13,515 bases of DNA from an uncultured Chitinophagaceae bacterium (GTDB taxonomy: Bacteria; Bacteroidota; Bacteroidia; Chitinophagales; Chitinophagaceae), in NCBI GenBank assembly GCA_946885335.1, contig CAMPGG010000064.1, forward strand, positions 1-13,515, written 5' to 3'. A program made the position numbers and the translations under genes. The notes beneath the pieces are model-generated. The model was given only the letters and a program-made list of their open reading frames with translations, was not told the DNA's origin and made no database searches. Below are positions 6,167 to 13,515 of this stretch, piece after piece; positions within the stretch are counted from its first letter, which is position 1, and the number at the start of each line of letters is the position of its first letter.

Positions 6167-7453
6167 ATGCAAAAAGCAGGCTTACTAATTTCGTTTATTG
6201 CTGCAGGTTATATCTTATCTGCCCAAACGAAAGTTGATAATATTATTAATGTTAAAGATGTTACCCGTATACAAAAAACGCTTTCTTCAGATGAAATGCT
6301 GGGAAGAGCCGTTCATACACCGGGTATAGAAAAAGCCGCAGAATTTATAGCATCCGAATTTAAAAAAGCTGGCCTCCAAACACTGGGGGAGGCTAAGGAT
6401 TTTCGACAGGAATTCGTTATGGTTAGTCCTAAATTTTTAGGATTAAAGGCAAGTTTAAACGGGAAGGAACTGGATGATAAAAAAGTTATTGTAATAACCA
6501 CTCAACCTTCTGTTAAAGCAACCGAAAAAGATGGTTATCTCCAGGTTCGTATCAAAGAAGGGGCAAACTTATTTAGAGAAGCTTCCAATTACATGGCTTC
6601 CAATAAAAATATGCTGGTAATGGTTGATGAAAGTTTTGCATCCTCATTTAACCGGTTAACAGGTTTCAAAAGGCAATTATTTAAATCATCCAATCATGTC
6701 ATTTTTGTTCTTCACAATGATGAACCCGCTAATTGGGAGGTAGAAGCACAACATAATATAACCGAATTACCCATGGCTAATATTGTTGGAATTTTGCCGG
6801 GTAAAAGCAAAAAAGATGAATACGTAATTTTCTCTGCACATTATGATCATGTGGGCATTGGAAAGCCAGTTGATGGCGACAGTATTTATAATGGAGCCAA
6901 TGATGATGCAGCAGGAGTAACAGCGGTTATTATGCTGGCTAATTATTATAAATCATTAGGCAATAATGAGCGTACACTGGTATTTGTAACATTTACGGCA
7001 GAAGAATCTGGCGGTTTTGGTTCAAGATATTTTTCAACAAAACTGGATCCCTCAAAAGTAGCCGCTATGTTCAATATTGAAATGATAGGAACAGAATCCA
7101 AATGGGGAAAGAATTCAGCCTTCATTACCGGTTATGATAAATCGGATATGGGAAAAATATTAGAAAAGAATCTCGCCGGAACAGGATTTACATTTCATCC
7201 CGATCCTTATCCTGACCAGCAATTATTTTACCGTTCTGATAATGCAACGCTGGCCAGGCTGGGTGTTCCCGCACATACTGTTTCAACAGCTAAAATGGAG
7301 GATGAACCGCACTATCATAAACCAAGTGATGAAGTTGAAACACTGGATCTTGACAACATGACTTTCATAATAAAAAGTATTGGCTTAAGCGCAAGAACCA
7401 TTGTAAGTGGAGTTGACTCACCAACACGAGTAAACGTAAATGACCTGCGTTGA
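6167..7453 (+). CDS. Secreted M28-family metallopeptidase (first of two)
   Basis: Predicted zinc-dependent aminopeptidase-like enzyme exported across the inner membrane. Residues 1-20 form a signal peptide (hydrophobic ISFIAAGYILSA, likely cut near SAQ). In the 428-residue protein an N-terminal helical segment carries LSSDEMLGRAVHTPGIEKAA (39-58). Residues about 85-200 form a variable insert, probably a degenerate PA-like domain. The M28 core starts at NIVGILPGK (205-213). Metal and catalytic residues: His225 in SAHYDHVG, Asp246 in GANDDAAG, Glu279/Glu280 in TAEESG, and His384 in HYHKPSDE. The fifth ligand position is Glu305 in NIEMIG, where most M28 enzymes have Asp. The gene follows the LytTR regulator by 46 nt and precedes a paralogue by 19 nt. 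Substrate is unknown; family is sure. Confidence 0.92.
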   Translation: MQKAGLLISFIAAGYILSAQTKVDNIINVKDVTRIQKTLSSDEMLGRAVHTPGIEKAAEFIASEFKKAGLQTLGEAKDFRQEFVMVSPKFLGLKASLNGKELDDKKVIVITTQPSVKATEKDGYLQVRIKEGANLFREASNYMASNKNMLVMVDESFASSFNRLTGFKRQLFKSSNHVIFVLHNDEPANWEVEAQHNITELPMANIVGILPGKSKKDEYVIFSAHYDHVGIGKPVDGDSIYNGANDDAAGVTAVIMLANYYKSLGNNERTLVFVTFTAEESGGFGSRYFSTKLDPSKVAAMFNIEMIGTESKWGKNSAFITGYDKSDMGKILEKNLAGTGFTFHPDPYPDQQLFYRSDNATLARLGVPAHTVSTAKMEDEPHYHKPSDEVETLDLDNMTFIIKSIGLSARTIVSGVDSPTRVNVNDLR

Positions 7454-7472
7454 TCTATATTATTAGTAGATT

Positions 7473-8726
7473 ATGATTCGTACACTACTTTCCCTTTTTT
7501 GTTTACTGCAACATTTTGCATGGCTTCACGCTCAGCCACCCGCAAAATTAATCAATACTAAAAGTGCGAATGAAATAGTTTCCATCCTGGCATCTGACAG
7601 TTTACAGGGCAGGGGCAATTATACTCCCGAATTACAGAAAGCGGCCGATTTTATAGAGCAGCAGTTTGTGGATGCCGGTCTGGAGCCCTTACCAGGATAT
7701 GATCATTTTTCCATTCCGATTAATTTTAAATATCATCCGGCATCGCTGTACCAGTTGTACTGGAACGGGCAAAAGACTAACGTAAACGAGTACCTGCTAA
7801 TATCTGCTGCTTTCTTTCAGCCTGTATTCAGACCCGGAAATTTTTTGTACACTGAAATGACTGCTGGTCCGGATAGTACGGAGTGGGTTAAAATTTTTGA
7901 AGCAAATCAGCCACAGGTCATCAATTTTAATATTCAGAATGATTCTTTGTTAAAGCAAGTTATTATTCCTTCTGCCATACCCGCCAACCCAATTCTGATT
8001 GTAAAAAACAAACCGACCCTCCAATCCATGAAACTGGATCTTGTACCGGAATCAGAAAAAGTATTGATGAATATTGTAGGCATTATTCCCGGAAAATCTC
8101 TCGCCCAGGAAGTGATTATGTTTTCTGCTCATTATGATCATCTTTCTCCGGCCGGCTTCAAAAAAGATTTTTTTAATGGCGCAAACGACAATGCATCAGG
8201 AACAGCCGCACTTATATTGCTGGCCAGGCATTATGCCAAGCAAAATAATAATGAAAGAACCCTGGTGTTTTGTGCTTTTGCCGGCGAAGAAATAGGATTA
8301 CTTGGGTCGCGGGATCTTGTAAGAAAAATGAATACAAAAAATATCATAGCCATGATTAATATGGATATGGTAGGAATTTCAAAATTCAATAATCGGGGGT
8401 TTATGTTGACAGGCACTTACCGGTCAAGATTATCGAGTGTGTTTAAGAAAAATCTTTTAGGTCATGATTTTAACATGTATCCTGATGTAGAAACACAGCG
8501 TAATTTATATGAACGTTCAGATAATTATCCTTTTGCCCTTGCTGGTGTTCCTGCGCATACTATTATGACGGCAGATGATGAAAGTAAATGCTATCATCAA
8601 GCATGCGATGAACATAAAAATATTGATATGGAAAATATCGTAATGACCGTGGATGCTATCATTACAGCCGCTTCTACACTTATAGATGGAACAGACAATC
8701 CGCGCCAGCGAAAGAAAAAGAAATAA
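7473..8726 (+). CDS. Secreted M28-family metallopeptidase (second of two)
   Basis: Paralogue of the preceding gene, 417 residues, also with a signal peptide (about 1-20, ending WLHA before QPP). It shares the block LASDSLQGRGNYTPELQKAA (39-58) and the core beginning NIVGIIPGKS (200-209). Metal-site residues are complete and standard: His220 in SAHYDHLS, Asp239 in GANDNASG, Glu272/Glu273 in AGEEIG, Asp298 in NMDMVG, and His375 in CYHQACDE. The region between the signal peptide and the core (about 80-190) differs strongly from its neighbour, so the two probably act on different substrates. The C-terminus is strikingly basic (RQRKKKK). It lies 19 nt after the first peptidase and is almost surely co-transcribed. 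Its stop codon is only 9 bp from that of the converging GGGP synthase gene, and no hairpin is seen there. Confidence 0.92.
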   Translation: MIRTLLSLFCLLQHFAWLHAQPPAKLINTKSANEIVSILASDSLQGRGNYTPELQKAADFIEQQFVDAGLEPLPGYDHFSIPINFKYHPASLYQLYWNGQKTNVNEYLLISAAFFQPVFRPGNFLYTEMTAGPDSTEWVKIFEANQPQVINFNIQNDSLLKQVIIPSAIPANPILIVKNKPTLQSMKLDLVPESEKVLMNIVGIIPGKSLAQEVIMFSAHYDHLSPAGFKKDFFNGANDNASGTAALILLARHYAKQNNNERTLVFCAFAGEEIGLLGSRDLVRKMNTKNIIAMINMDMVGISKFNNRGFMLTGTYRSRLSSVFKKNLLGHDFNMYPDVETQRNLYERSDNYPFALAGVPAHTIMTADDESKCYHQACDEHKNIDMENIVMTVDAIITAASTLIDGTDNPRQRKKKK

Positions 8727-8735
8727 TAAAATGGG

Positions 8736-9482
8736 TTAATGCACTTTTACAGCATGGATAGCAGCGGACATTTCGGTAATTAACGTGGGGTCTTTTTCTA
8801 TAGCATTACCGATAACAATCAGATCGGCTCCTGCCTTGCAATTGAGGTAAGCTTTTTCAGGATCTGTAATACCACCGCCGATGATCAACGGAACAGAAAT
8901 GTTCTGTGATACTTTTTCAATCATACTTTCAGTGATGGACCTTTTGGCACCGCTTCCGGCATCCATATAAATCAGTTTCATTCCCAACATTTCACCTGCC
9001 ATTGCAGTGCACATGGCAATTTCATTTTTATCAGCCGGGATAGGGTTGGCATTGCTGATATATGACACCGTGGTTGGGGCACCGCCATCAATCAACATAT
9101 AGCCAGTAGGTATTACTTCCAAGCCGCTTTGTTTTATAAATGGAGCAGAAACAACATGTTGACCAATAAGTAACTCCGGATTGCGGCCTGAAATAAGAGA
9201 TAAATACAATAATGCATCGGCATATTTGGAAATATGAGTTGAACTACCCGGGAATAAAATGACAGGTATGGTACTGTTCTTTTTTATATGTTGAACCACA
9301 TGGTCTAATTGATTGCTGATGACCAGGCTTCCTCCAACTAAAAAATAATCAACTTTAGCTGCAGTAGATAATGCAATTAACTCGTCTAAAATCAATTCAT
9401 TGACTTTATCCGGATCTATCAAAACGGCAAAGGATCTTTTTCCCAGGCTTTTCTGCTTTTCCAATGACTGGTAAATATTCAT
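8736..9482 (-). CDS. Geranylgeranylglyceryl phosphate synthase family protein (group II)
   Basis: TIM-barrel prenyltransferase family (GGGPS/PcrB) that joins a polyprenyl diphosphate, in archaea GGPP, to sn-glycerol 1-phosphate, forming the first ether bond of archaeal lipids. The 248-residue protein shows AVLIDPDK (19-26) with the Asp residues of the diphosphate/Mg site, FLVGGS (47-52), LFPGSS (76-81), the segment IPTGYMLIDGG (124-134), YMDAGSGA (172-179), VPLIIGGGI (197-205) and AGADLIVIGNAIE (217-229), the phosphate-binding loops of the barrel. The pattern fits the group II enzymes described in Bacteroidota. The product's cellular role in these bacteria is unsettled. No glycerol-1-phosphate dehydrogenase gene is in the window. 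The ATG at 9482 directly precedes MNIYQSLEKQ, typical of the family start. An M20D gene lies 152 bp upstream on the same strand. Confidence 0.9.
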   Translation of the reverse strand: MNIYQSLEKQKSLGKRSFAVLIDPDKVNELILDELIALSTAAKVDYFLVGGSLVISNQLDHVVQHIKKNSTIPVILFPGSSTHISKYADALLYLSLISGRNPELLIGQHVVSAPFIKQSGLEVIPTGYMLIDGGAPTTVSYISNANPIPADKNEIAMCTAMAGEMLGMKLIYMDAGSGAKRSITESMIEKVSQNISVPLIIGGGITDPEKAYLNCKAGADLIVIGNAIEKDPTLITEMSAAIHAVKVH

Positions 9483-9558
9483 CTTTTCGGCAACTGTTGA
9501 TTAGGTGCAAAAATGCAAAAAGTTTTTGTGAATTGACTGCTTATTTGCAGGATACCGG

Positions 9559-9581
9559 AATACCCCTCAATAGCGGGTATT
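9559..9581. repeat. Hairpin between the M20D and GGGPS genes
   Basis: AATACCC (9559-9565) and GGGTATT (9575-9581) form a perfect 7-bp stem around a 9-nt loop. Neither strand has a T-run after it, so it does not look like an intrinsic terminator. It lies 77 bp upstream of the GGGPS start codon and could be a leader structure, an operator or an RNA-processing site. Confidence 0.45.
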
Positions 9582-9634
9582 GATGCCTGTTTGAAATAGT
9601 TTCTGATTAAAATATCAGGTGATCTTAAATAATT

Positions 9635-10822
9635 CTAATTGTTATTGCTTTTTCCCAATATTTCCATTAAGGCTTTATAAGCCATGATTCCATAAATAAT
9701 CAAATCATCCGGAAAATCATATTGTGGATGATGAAGATTCGGAACTTCTTCTCCTGCTCCTAACCCAAAAAATCCGGTCCTGGCGATTGTTGAATAATGG
9801 CCAAAATCTTCTGACCAGCGAAAGGGTTCTTCTTTTTTTGCAAAATTTAATCCCGCCTTTTCAGCGGCGGTTTGAACCAGGCGGGTCATTTCTTCGCTGT
9901 TAGTTGTAAGAGGAAATGTTTCTTCCAATTCAAAATGGATTTTGAGTCCTGATTTTTGAGCTTCTTCATTTGCCAGGGTTTTTACTTTATTTACCAAAGC
10001 ATCAAAATCAATTTTATCATATGCTCTTAAGGTAACCTGGAGTATGGCAGTTCCGGGTGTTATTCCAAAACTGGCTTCACCCAAACGGGCATGGGTAACC
10101 GTAAGTTGAGTGGGTTGATTCGTTTGTATTTGATTGGTTATTGCAGGAAGTGTTTGCAATAAGTTGATCATACATGCCATAGGTGAAATCGCCTTTTCCG
10201 GTTCTGCCGCATGCGATGTGCGTCCTTCTAAAATGATGCGCATGCCACTGGAAGCTGCACAAAAAGTACCGCTGCGTAAAACAATTTGTCCTAATGGAAA
10301 TCCTGGCAGGTTATGCAATCCAAAAATATAGTCAGGTTTCAATTGCCTGAATCGTTCATCAGATACAATGGCTAATGCGCCTTCGCCTGTCTCTTCTGCT
10401 GGTTGAAATAAAAGACCTGCCTTTCCGGTTAGTGGTGGATTTTTATTAATCCATGCAGCCATGCCGGCAACTATTGCAGCATGTCCATCATGACCGCATT
10501 TATGAGATATGCCTTTATTTTTAGAACGATAGTTTAAATTATTTTCTTCATCAATGGGTAGCGCATCTATTTCGGTTCTGAACAAAATAAAAGGTCCTGG
10601 TTTACCACTGTCCCAATAAGCAACAACACCTGTACCGCGACCAAGGTTAGTCAGAATTTTAGTCGGATTGTATTTTTCAACAAAGGATGTTAAATATGCT
10701 GCTGTATTATATTCCTGGCCTGATAGTTCGGGGTATTGGTGAAGGTGTTTACGTAACGTGTGTAAATGTGGCAGCAATGAAGAAATAAATGCATTATCCT
10801 GGTTTGAAATTTCATTTGTCAT
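9635..10822 (-). CDS. M20D-family amidohydrolase (N-acyl-amino-acid/IAA-conjugate hydrolase type)
   Basis: Cytoplasmic binuclear metal hydrolase that splits amide bonds of N-acylated amino acids or related compounds; the true substrate is unknown. The 395-residue protein has no signal peptide. Visible M20D landmarks: LHQYPELSGQE (27-37), FRTEIDALPIDE (81-92), the metal motif HKCGHDGHAA with Cys109 and His111 (107-116), FQPAEETGEGA with the catalytic/metal glutamates Glu143/Glu144 (139-149), GLHNLPGFPLG (168-178) with His170, the lid-domain segment GRTSHAAEPEKAISP (200-214), and the last ligand His364 in LHHPQYDF. All expected ligands are present and length is normal. The usual RaDmDALP appears here as RTEIDALP. 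The gene is divergent from nrdJ and 152 bp upstream of the GGGPS gene on the same strand, possibly co-transcribed with it, though the hairpin in between leaves that open. Confidence 0.93.
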   Translation of the reverse strand: MTNEISNQDNAFISSLLPHLHTLRKHLHQYPELSGQEYNTAAYLTSFVEKYNPTKILTNLGRGTGVVAYWDSGKPGPFILFRTEIDALPIDEENNLNYRSKNKGISHKCGHDGHAAIVAGMAAWINKNPPLTGKAGLLFQPAEETGEGALAIVSDERFRQLKPDYIFGLHNLPGFPLGQIVLRSGTFCAASSGMRIILEGRTSHAAEPEKAISPMACMINLLQTLPAITNQIQTNQPTQLTVTHARLGEASFGITPGTAILQVTLRAYDKIDFDALVNKVKTLANEEAQKSGLKIHFELEETFPLTTNSEEMTRLVQTAAEKAGLNFAKKEEPFRWSEDFGHYSTIARTGFFGLGAGEEVPNLHHPQYDFPDDLIIYGIMAYKALMEILGKSNNN

Positions 10823-10998
10823 GATGATGCGAATTTAAATTGATACTTGATAAATTACGTAATAACCCGGAACTTGGATATTGATGATTTTACTGGTTAC
10901 CTACGTCAATTTCCGTTCATCACCAAAAAAAGATTTAAAAAATCCACCAATAAAATGTGTACAATGCAGGGAACTGTTAACCATCCTAAGCTTTCAAT

Positions 10999-11020
10999 TT
11001 ATCCACTTCTCTTTTCCACA
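10999..11020 (+). promoter_or_regulatory. Pair of DnaA-box-like sites upstream of nrdJ
   Basis: TTATCCACT (10999-11007) and TTTTCCACA (11012-11020) each differ at one base from the DnaA box TTATCCACA. They have the same orientation, with starts 13 bp apart, and end about 93 bp before the nrdJ start codon. DnaA is known to control the nrdAB ribonucleotide reductase operon in E. coli; a like role here is inference only. Confidence 0.3.
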
Positions 11021-11021
11021 T

Positions 11022-11039
11022 CTTGTTAATATTTACAAG
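11022..11039. repeat. 18-bp near-palindrome upstream of nrdJ
   Basis: CTTGTTAATATTTACAAG has perfect 5-bp arms (CTTGT/ACAAG) and a symmetric AATATT core, with 16 of 18 positions symmetric. It sits directly after the second DnaA-box-like site and 74 bp before the start codon, and could be a dimer-binding operator. Its outward polarity (TTGT...ACAA) does not match the NrdR box, which runs ACA...TGT. Confidence 0.35.
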
Positions 11040-11113
11040 TAGGAATTTTGAATGAGAAAAAATAGTTTCGTTAACCACTTAAATAAATTACATCTCCAAT
11101 AAATTCTTTAGTT

Positions 11114-13515
11114 ATGGCTCATAAAAATACTTCCGCTTCGGGCGGTTTGCGGTTCTCTCGTCGCTTCACCAAAGAAGGTGTTCCGGTTTTTGATTTGTTT
11201 GAATATGATTACCGTACATCGGTGATCCGCAACCCGTCGGGTGAGATCGTATTTGAAATGAAGAATGTGGAAGTGCCTAAACAATGGAGCCAGATTGCAA
11301 CTGACATTCTTGCCCAAAAATATTTTAGAAAAGCAGGAGTGCCACAACCTGATGGAAGTCTTGGTCGGGAAACTTCAGCAAAACAGGTTGCACACCGCAT
11401 GGCTAATTGCTGGCGTGTTTGGGGAGAACGCTATAATTACTTTGCAACCGAAGAAGATGCACAGGTTTTTTACGAAGAATTGGTTTACTCTATTTTAAAC
11501 CAGATGTGTGTGCCAAACTCACCACAATGGTTTAATACAGGTTTGCATGAAAGCTATGGCATTACAGGTAAACCACAGGGCCATTATTATGTTGATGCCA
11601 ATGATGGTGAATTAAAACAATCTTCATCTGCTTATGAGCGTCCACAGCCACATGCCTGTTTTATTTTAAGTGTAGATGATGACCTGGTAAATGAAGGCGG
11701 GATCATGGATCTGTGGGTAAGAGAAGCAAGGATATTTAAATATGGTTCGGGTGTTGGAACCAACTTTTCTTCTATTCGCGGGGAAGGGGAGAAATTAAGT
11801 GGTGGTGGTACTTCATCAGGACTAATGAGCTTTTTAAAAATTGGTGATCGTGCAGCGGGTGCAATTAAAAGTGGTGGAACAACACGCAGGGCAGCTAAAA
11901 TGGTTTGCCTGGACCTGGATCACCCGGAAATAGAAACTTTCATTAACTGGAAAGTAGAAGAAGAGAAAAAAGTTGCCGCATTGATTTCATCTGGTTATGC
12001 CAGTGATTATGAAGGTGAAGCTTATCGCACCGTTTCTGGTCAGAATTCAAATAACTCGGTTCGTATACCAAATTCATTTTTTGAAAAATTACAAAATGAT
12101 GAGGACTGGGAATTAACTGCCAGGAGTGATGGCAGGGTGATGAAAAAAATTCCTGCAAAAAGTTTATGGAACCAGATCTCTTATGCAGCATGGCGCTGTG
12201 CAGATCCGGGAACACAATATAATACAACCATCAATGAATGGCATACCTGCCCGCAGGGTGGAGAGATCAGGGCATCTAACCCTTGTTCAGAGTACATGTT
12301 CTTAGATAATACGGCATGTAACCTGGCATCTGCCAACCTGATGAAGTTTTTTGATACGGAAAACAACCAGTTTGATGTGGAAGGTTTTCAATACACCTGC
12401 CGGTTATGGACAACCGTATTGGAGATATCTGTTTTGATGGCGCAGTTTCCCAGCAAAGAAGTAGCACAATTAAGTTATGAATACCGTACACTCGGTTTAG
12501 GTTTTGCCAATTTGGGTTCTGTACTGATGTTAAGCGGCATTGCATATGACAGTGAAGAAGCAAGAGCTTTTGCGGGTGCAATCACAGCAATCATGACGGG
12601 TACTTCTTATCGCACATCTGCTGAAATGGCTGAACACCTTGGCGCATTTCCACGCTACCAGGAAAATAAAAATGACATGATGCGTGTAATGCGTAATCAT
12701 CGTTTGGCTGCTTATGAAGCGGACGAATATGAAGGATTAAGTGTGAAACCACAAGGCATCAAAGCAAAATATTGCCCGGATTATTTATTAAAAGTGGCTT
12801 GTAATGTTTGGGATGAAGCTGTGGAGATGGGAGAAAAATTTGGTTACCGCAATGCACAGACCACTGTAATTGCACCAACAGGAACCATTGGTTTGGTTAT
12901 GGATTGCGATACTACAGGCGTTGAACCTGATTTTGCATTAGTGAAATTTAAAAAATTAAGTGGAGGTGGATATTTCAAGATCATTAACCAATCTGTTCCG
13001 CAGGCTTTAAAAAATTTAAAATACGATGCGAAGCAAGTAGATGCTATCGTTAAATATGCTGTGGGTCATGGTACATTTAATGGTGCACCCTACATCAATC
13101 ACCAGACACTGAGTGAGAAAGGTTTCATTGCAGAAGAAATTAAAAAGCTGGATGCTGCTGTGGCAGCGGCTTTTGAAATCGGTTTTGTATTTAATGTGTA
13201 TGCTTTGGGTGAAGAATGTTTGCAAAGACTTGGTTTTACCCCTGAACAATATTTCAATTTTGAATGGAGCCTGTTGGATGCATTAGGTTTCAGTGATGAA
13301 GAAGTGAGTGCCGCCAATGATTATATCTGCGGAACGATGACTGTGGAAGGTGCGCCATACTTAAAAGACGAACATCTTTCTGTTTTTGATTGTGCCAATA
13401 AATGTGGTAAAAAAGGAAAACGTTTTATACATGCGCATGGGCATATCCGTATGATGGCAGCCACGCAGCCTTTTATCAGCGGTGCTATCAGTAAGACCAT
13501 CAACCTGCCAAATGA
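11114..13515 (+). CDS. nrdJ: Adenosylcobalamin-dependent ribonucleotide reductase, class II (3' end cut by window)
   Basis: Makes deoxyribonucleotides from ribonucleotides with a cobalamin-generated thiyl radical; cytoplasmic and oxygen-independent. The frame runs from ATG at 11114 without a stop to the window edge, giving 800 complete codons. N-terminal part: [20 protein letters not shown], then [15 protein letters not shown]. Active-site residues: Cys182 in PHACFILSV and, in [18 protein letters not shown], Asn389, thiyl-radical Cys391, Glu393 and Cys402. The 11-residue spacing from Cys391 to Cys402 equals that between the corresponding Cys322 and Cys333 of the Thermotoga maritima enzyme, so Cys182/Cys402 should be the redox pair. 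Also visible: [46 protein letters not shown], and near the edge [19 protein letters not shown] and [20 protein letters not shown]. The C-terminal shuttle cysteines lie beyond the window. The three last bases, TGA, are out of frame. The nearest gene upstream is divergent. Confidence 0.95.
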   Translation, partial: MAHKNTSASGGLRFSRRFTKEGVPVFDLFEYDYRTSVIRNPSGEIVFEMKNVEVPKQWSQIATDILAQKYFRKAGVPQPDGSLGRETSAKQVAHRMANCWRVWGERYNYFATEEDAQVFYEELVYSILNQMCVPNSPQWFNTGLHESYGITGKPQGHYYVDANDGELKQSSSAYERPQPHACFILSVDDDLVNEGGIMDLWVREARIFKYGSGVGTNFSSIRGEGEKLSGGGTSSGLMSFLKIGDRAAGAIKSGGTTRRAAKMVCLDLDHPEIETFINWKVEEEKKVAALISSGYASDYEGEAYRTVSGQNSNNSVRIPNSFFEKLQNDEDWELTARSDGRVMKKIPAKSLWNQISYAAWRCADPGTQYNTTINEWHTCPQGGEIRASNPCSEYMFLDNTACNLASANLMKFFDTENNQFDVEGFQYTCRLWTTVLEISVLMAQFPSKEVAQLSYEYRTLGLGFANLGSVLMLSGIAYDSEEARAFAGAITAIMTGTSYRTSAEMAEHLGAFPRYQENKNDMMRVMRNHRLAAYEADEYEGLSVKPQGIKAKYCPDYLLKVACNVWDEAVEMGEKFGYRNAQTTVIAPTGTIGLVMDCDTTGVEPDFALVKFKKLSGGGYFKIINQSVPQALKNLKYDAKQVDAIVKYAVGHGTFNGAPYINHQTLSEKGFIAEEIKKLDAAVAAAFEIGFVFNVYALGEECLQRLGFTPEQYFNFEWSLLDALGFSDEEVSAANDYICGTMTVEGAPYLKDEHLSVFDCANKCGKKGKRFIHAHGHIRMMAATQPFISGAISKTINLPN

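Larger units (their letters stand above)
10823..11113. other. 291-bp divergent spacer (M20D gene / nrdJ)
   Basis: AT-rich non-coding stretch. It contains a 10-bp palindrome ATTACGTAAT (10854-10863) on the M20D side. On the nrdJ side it has two DnaA-box-like nonamers (10999-11020) and an 18-bp near-palindrome (11022-11039), entered separately. TAGTTTCG (11063-11070) is one base off the -7 consensus TAnnTTTG and lies 43 bp before the nrdJ start, a weak promoter candidate. I find no cobalamin riboswitch B12-box or other long structured leader. Confidence 0.5.

Noticed and set aside
10847..11029. 60-codon open frame in the M20D/nrdJ spacer
   Set aside because: The product resembles no family I know, it covers the DnaA-like sites, and the length is expected by chance.
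10823..11113. Possible cobalamin riboswitch before the B12-dependent reductase
   Set aside because: I looked for the B12-box (GCCACTG-like) and the long paired leader and found neither; the spacer looks like simple promoter DNA.
11108..13503. Several minus-strand open frames of 60-100 codons opposite nrdJ
   Set aside because: They are antisense shadows of a long, strongly conserved nrdJ reading frame and carry no recognisable domain.
13513..13515. TGA at the extreme right edge as a stop for nrdJ
   Set aside because: It is out of frame: the codon there is AAT followed by GA, and the known family sequence continues beyond this point.
1..13515. Defence system, prophage, transposon or CRISPR array
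   Set aside because: All coding space is taken by housekeeping, regulatory and metabolic families. I saw no repeat-spacer pattern, transposase, integrase, terminal inverted repeats or target-site duplication.

Overview
The window looks like ordinary chromosome from a member of the Bacteroidota, most probably the Chitinophagaceae/Sphingobacteriia side of the phylum. This is inferred from low GC content, AT-rich spacers with few clear Shine-Dalgarno sequences, several perfect copies of the Bacteroidota -7 promoter element TAnnTTTG, a LytS/LytTR two-component pair, M28 peptidases with N-terminal signal peptides, and a bacterial group II geranylgeranylglyceryl phosphate synthase. I see no insertion sequence, phage gene, CRISPR array, tRNA or rRNA.

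Layout. At 86-520 (+) lies mscL, the large mechanosensitive channel, closed by a strong hairpin terminator that overlaps a candidate promoter for the next gene. scpA (644-1435, +, GTG start) and an osmC-type peroxidase gene (1449-1862, +) follow as a close pair. Two terminator hairpins (about 1884-1963) separate them from the converging dxs (1984-3915, -), the first enzyme of the MEP isoprenoid pathway. A 414-bp divergent spacer (3916-4329) then carries the regulatory DNA for a LytS-type histidine kinase (4330-5373, +) and its LytTR response regulator (5386-6120, +). Two secreted M28 metallopeptidase paralogues follow on the same strand (6167-7453 and 7473-8726). They converge, with only 9 bp between stop codons, on a geranylgeranylglyceryl phosphate synthase gene (8736-9482, -). 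Upstream of that on the same strand is an M20D amidohydrolase (9635-10822, -). A 291-bp divergent spacer separates it from a class II, adenosylcobalamin-dependent ribonucleotide reductase gene (nrdJ, from 11114, +). nrdJ stays open to the right edge of the window and is cut there after 800 complete codons.

How the parts fit. The most coherent unit is kinase - regulator - peptidase - peptidase: four same-strand genes with spacers of 12, 46 and 19 nt and no visible internal terminator. Upstream of the kinase there is an 11-base direct repeat (10 of 11 identical) with a 21-bp period. That spacing is what LytTR-domain regulators use, so this is a plausible autoregulatory operator. dxs and the GGGP synthase both belong to isoprenoid metabolism, but they lie about 5 kb apart and I see no regulatory link. 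Nearly everything is recognisable as known families. The points worth a second look are regulatory (operator, possible leaderless promoter, promoter/terminator overlap, DnaA-box-like pair before nrdJ) plus the archaeal-type lipid enzyme in a bacterium.
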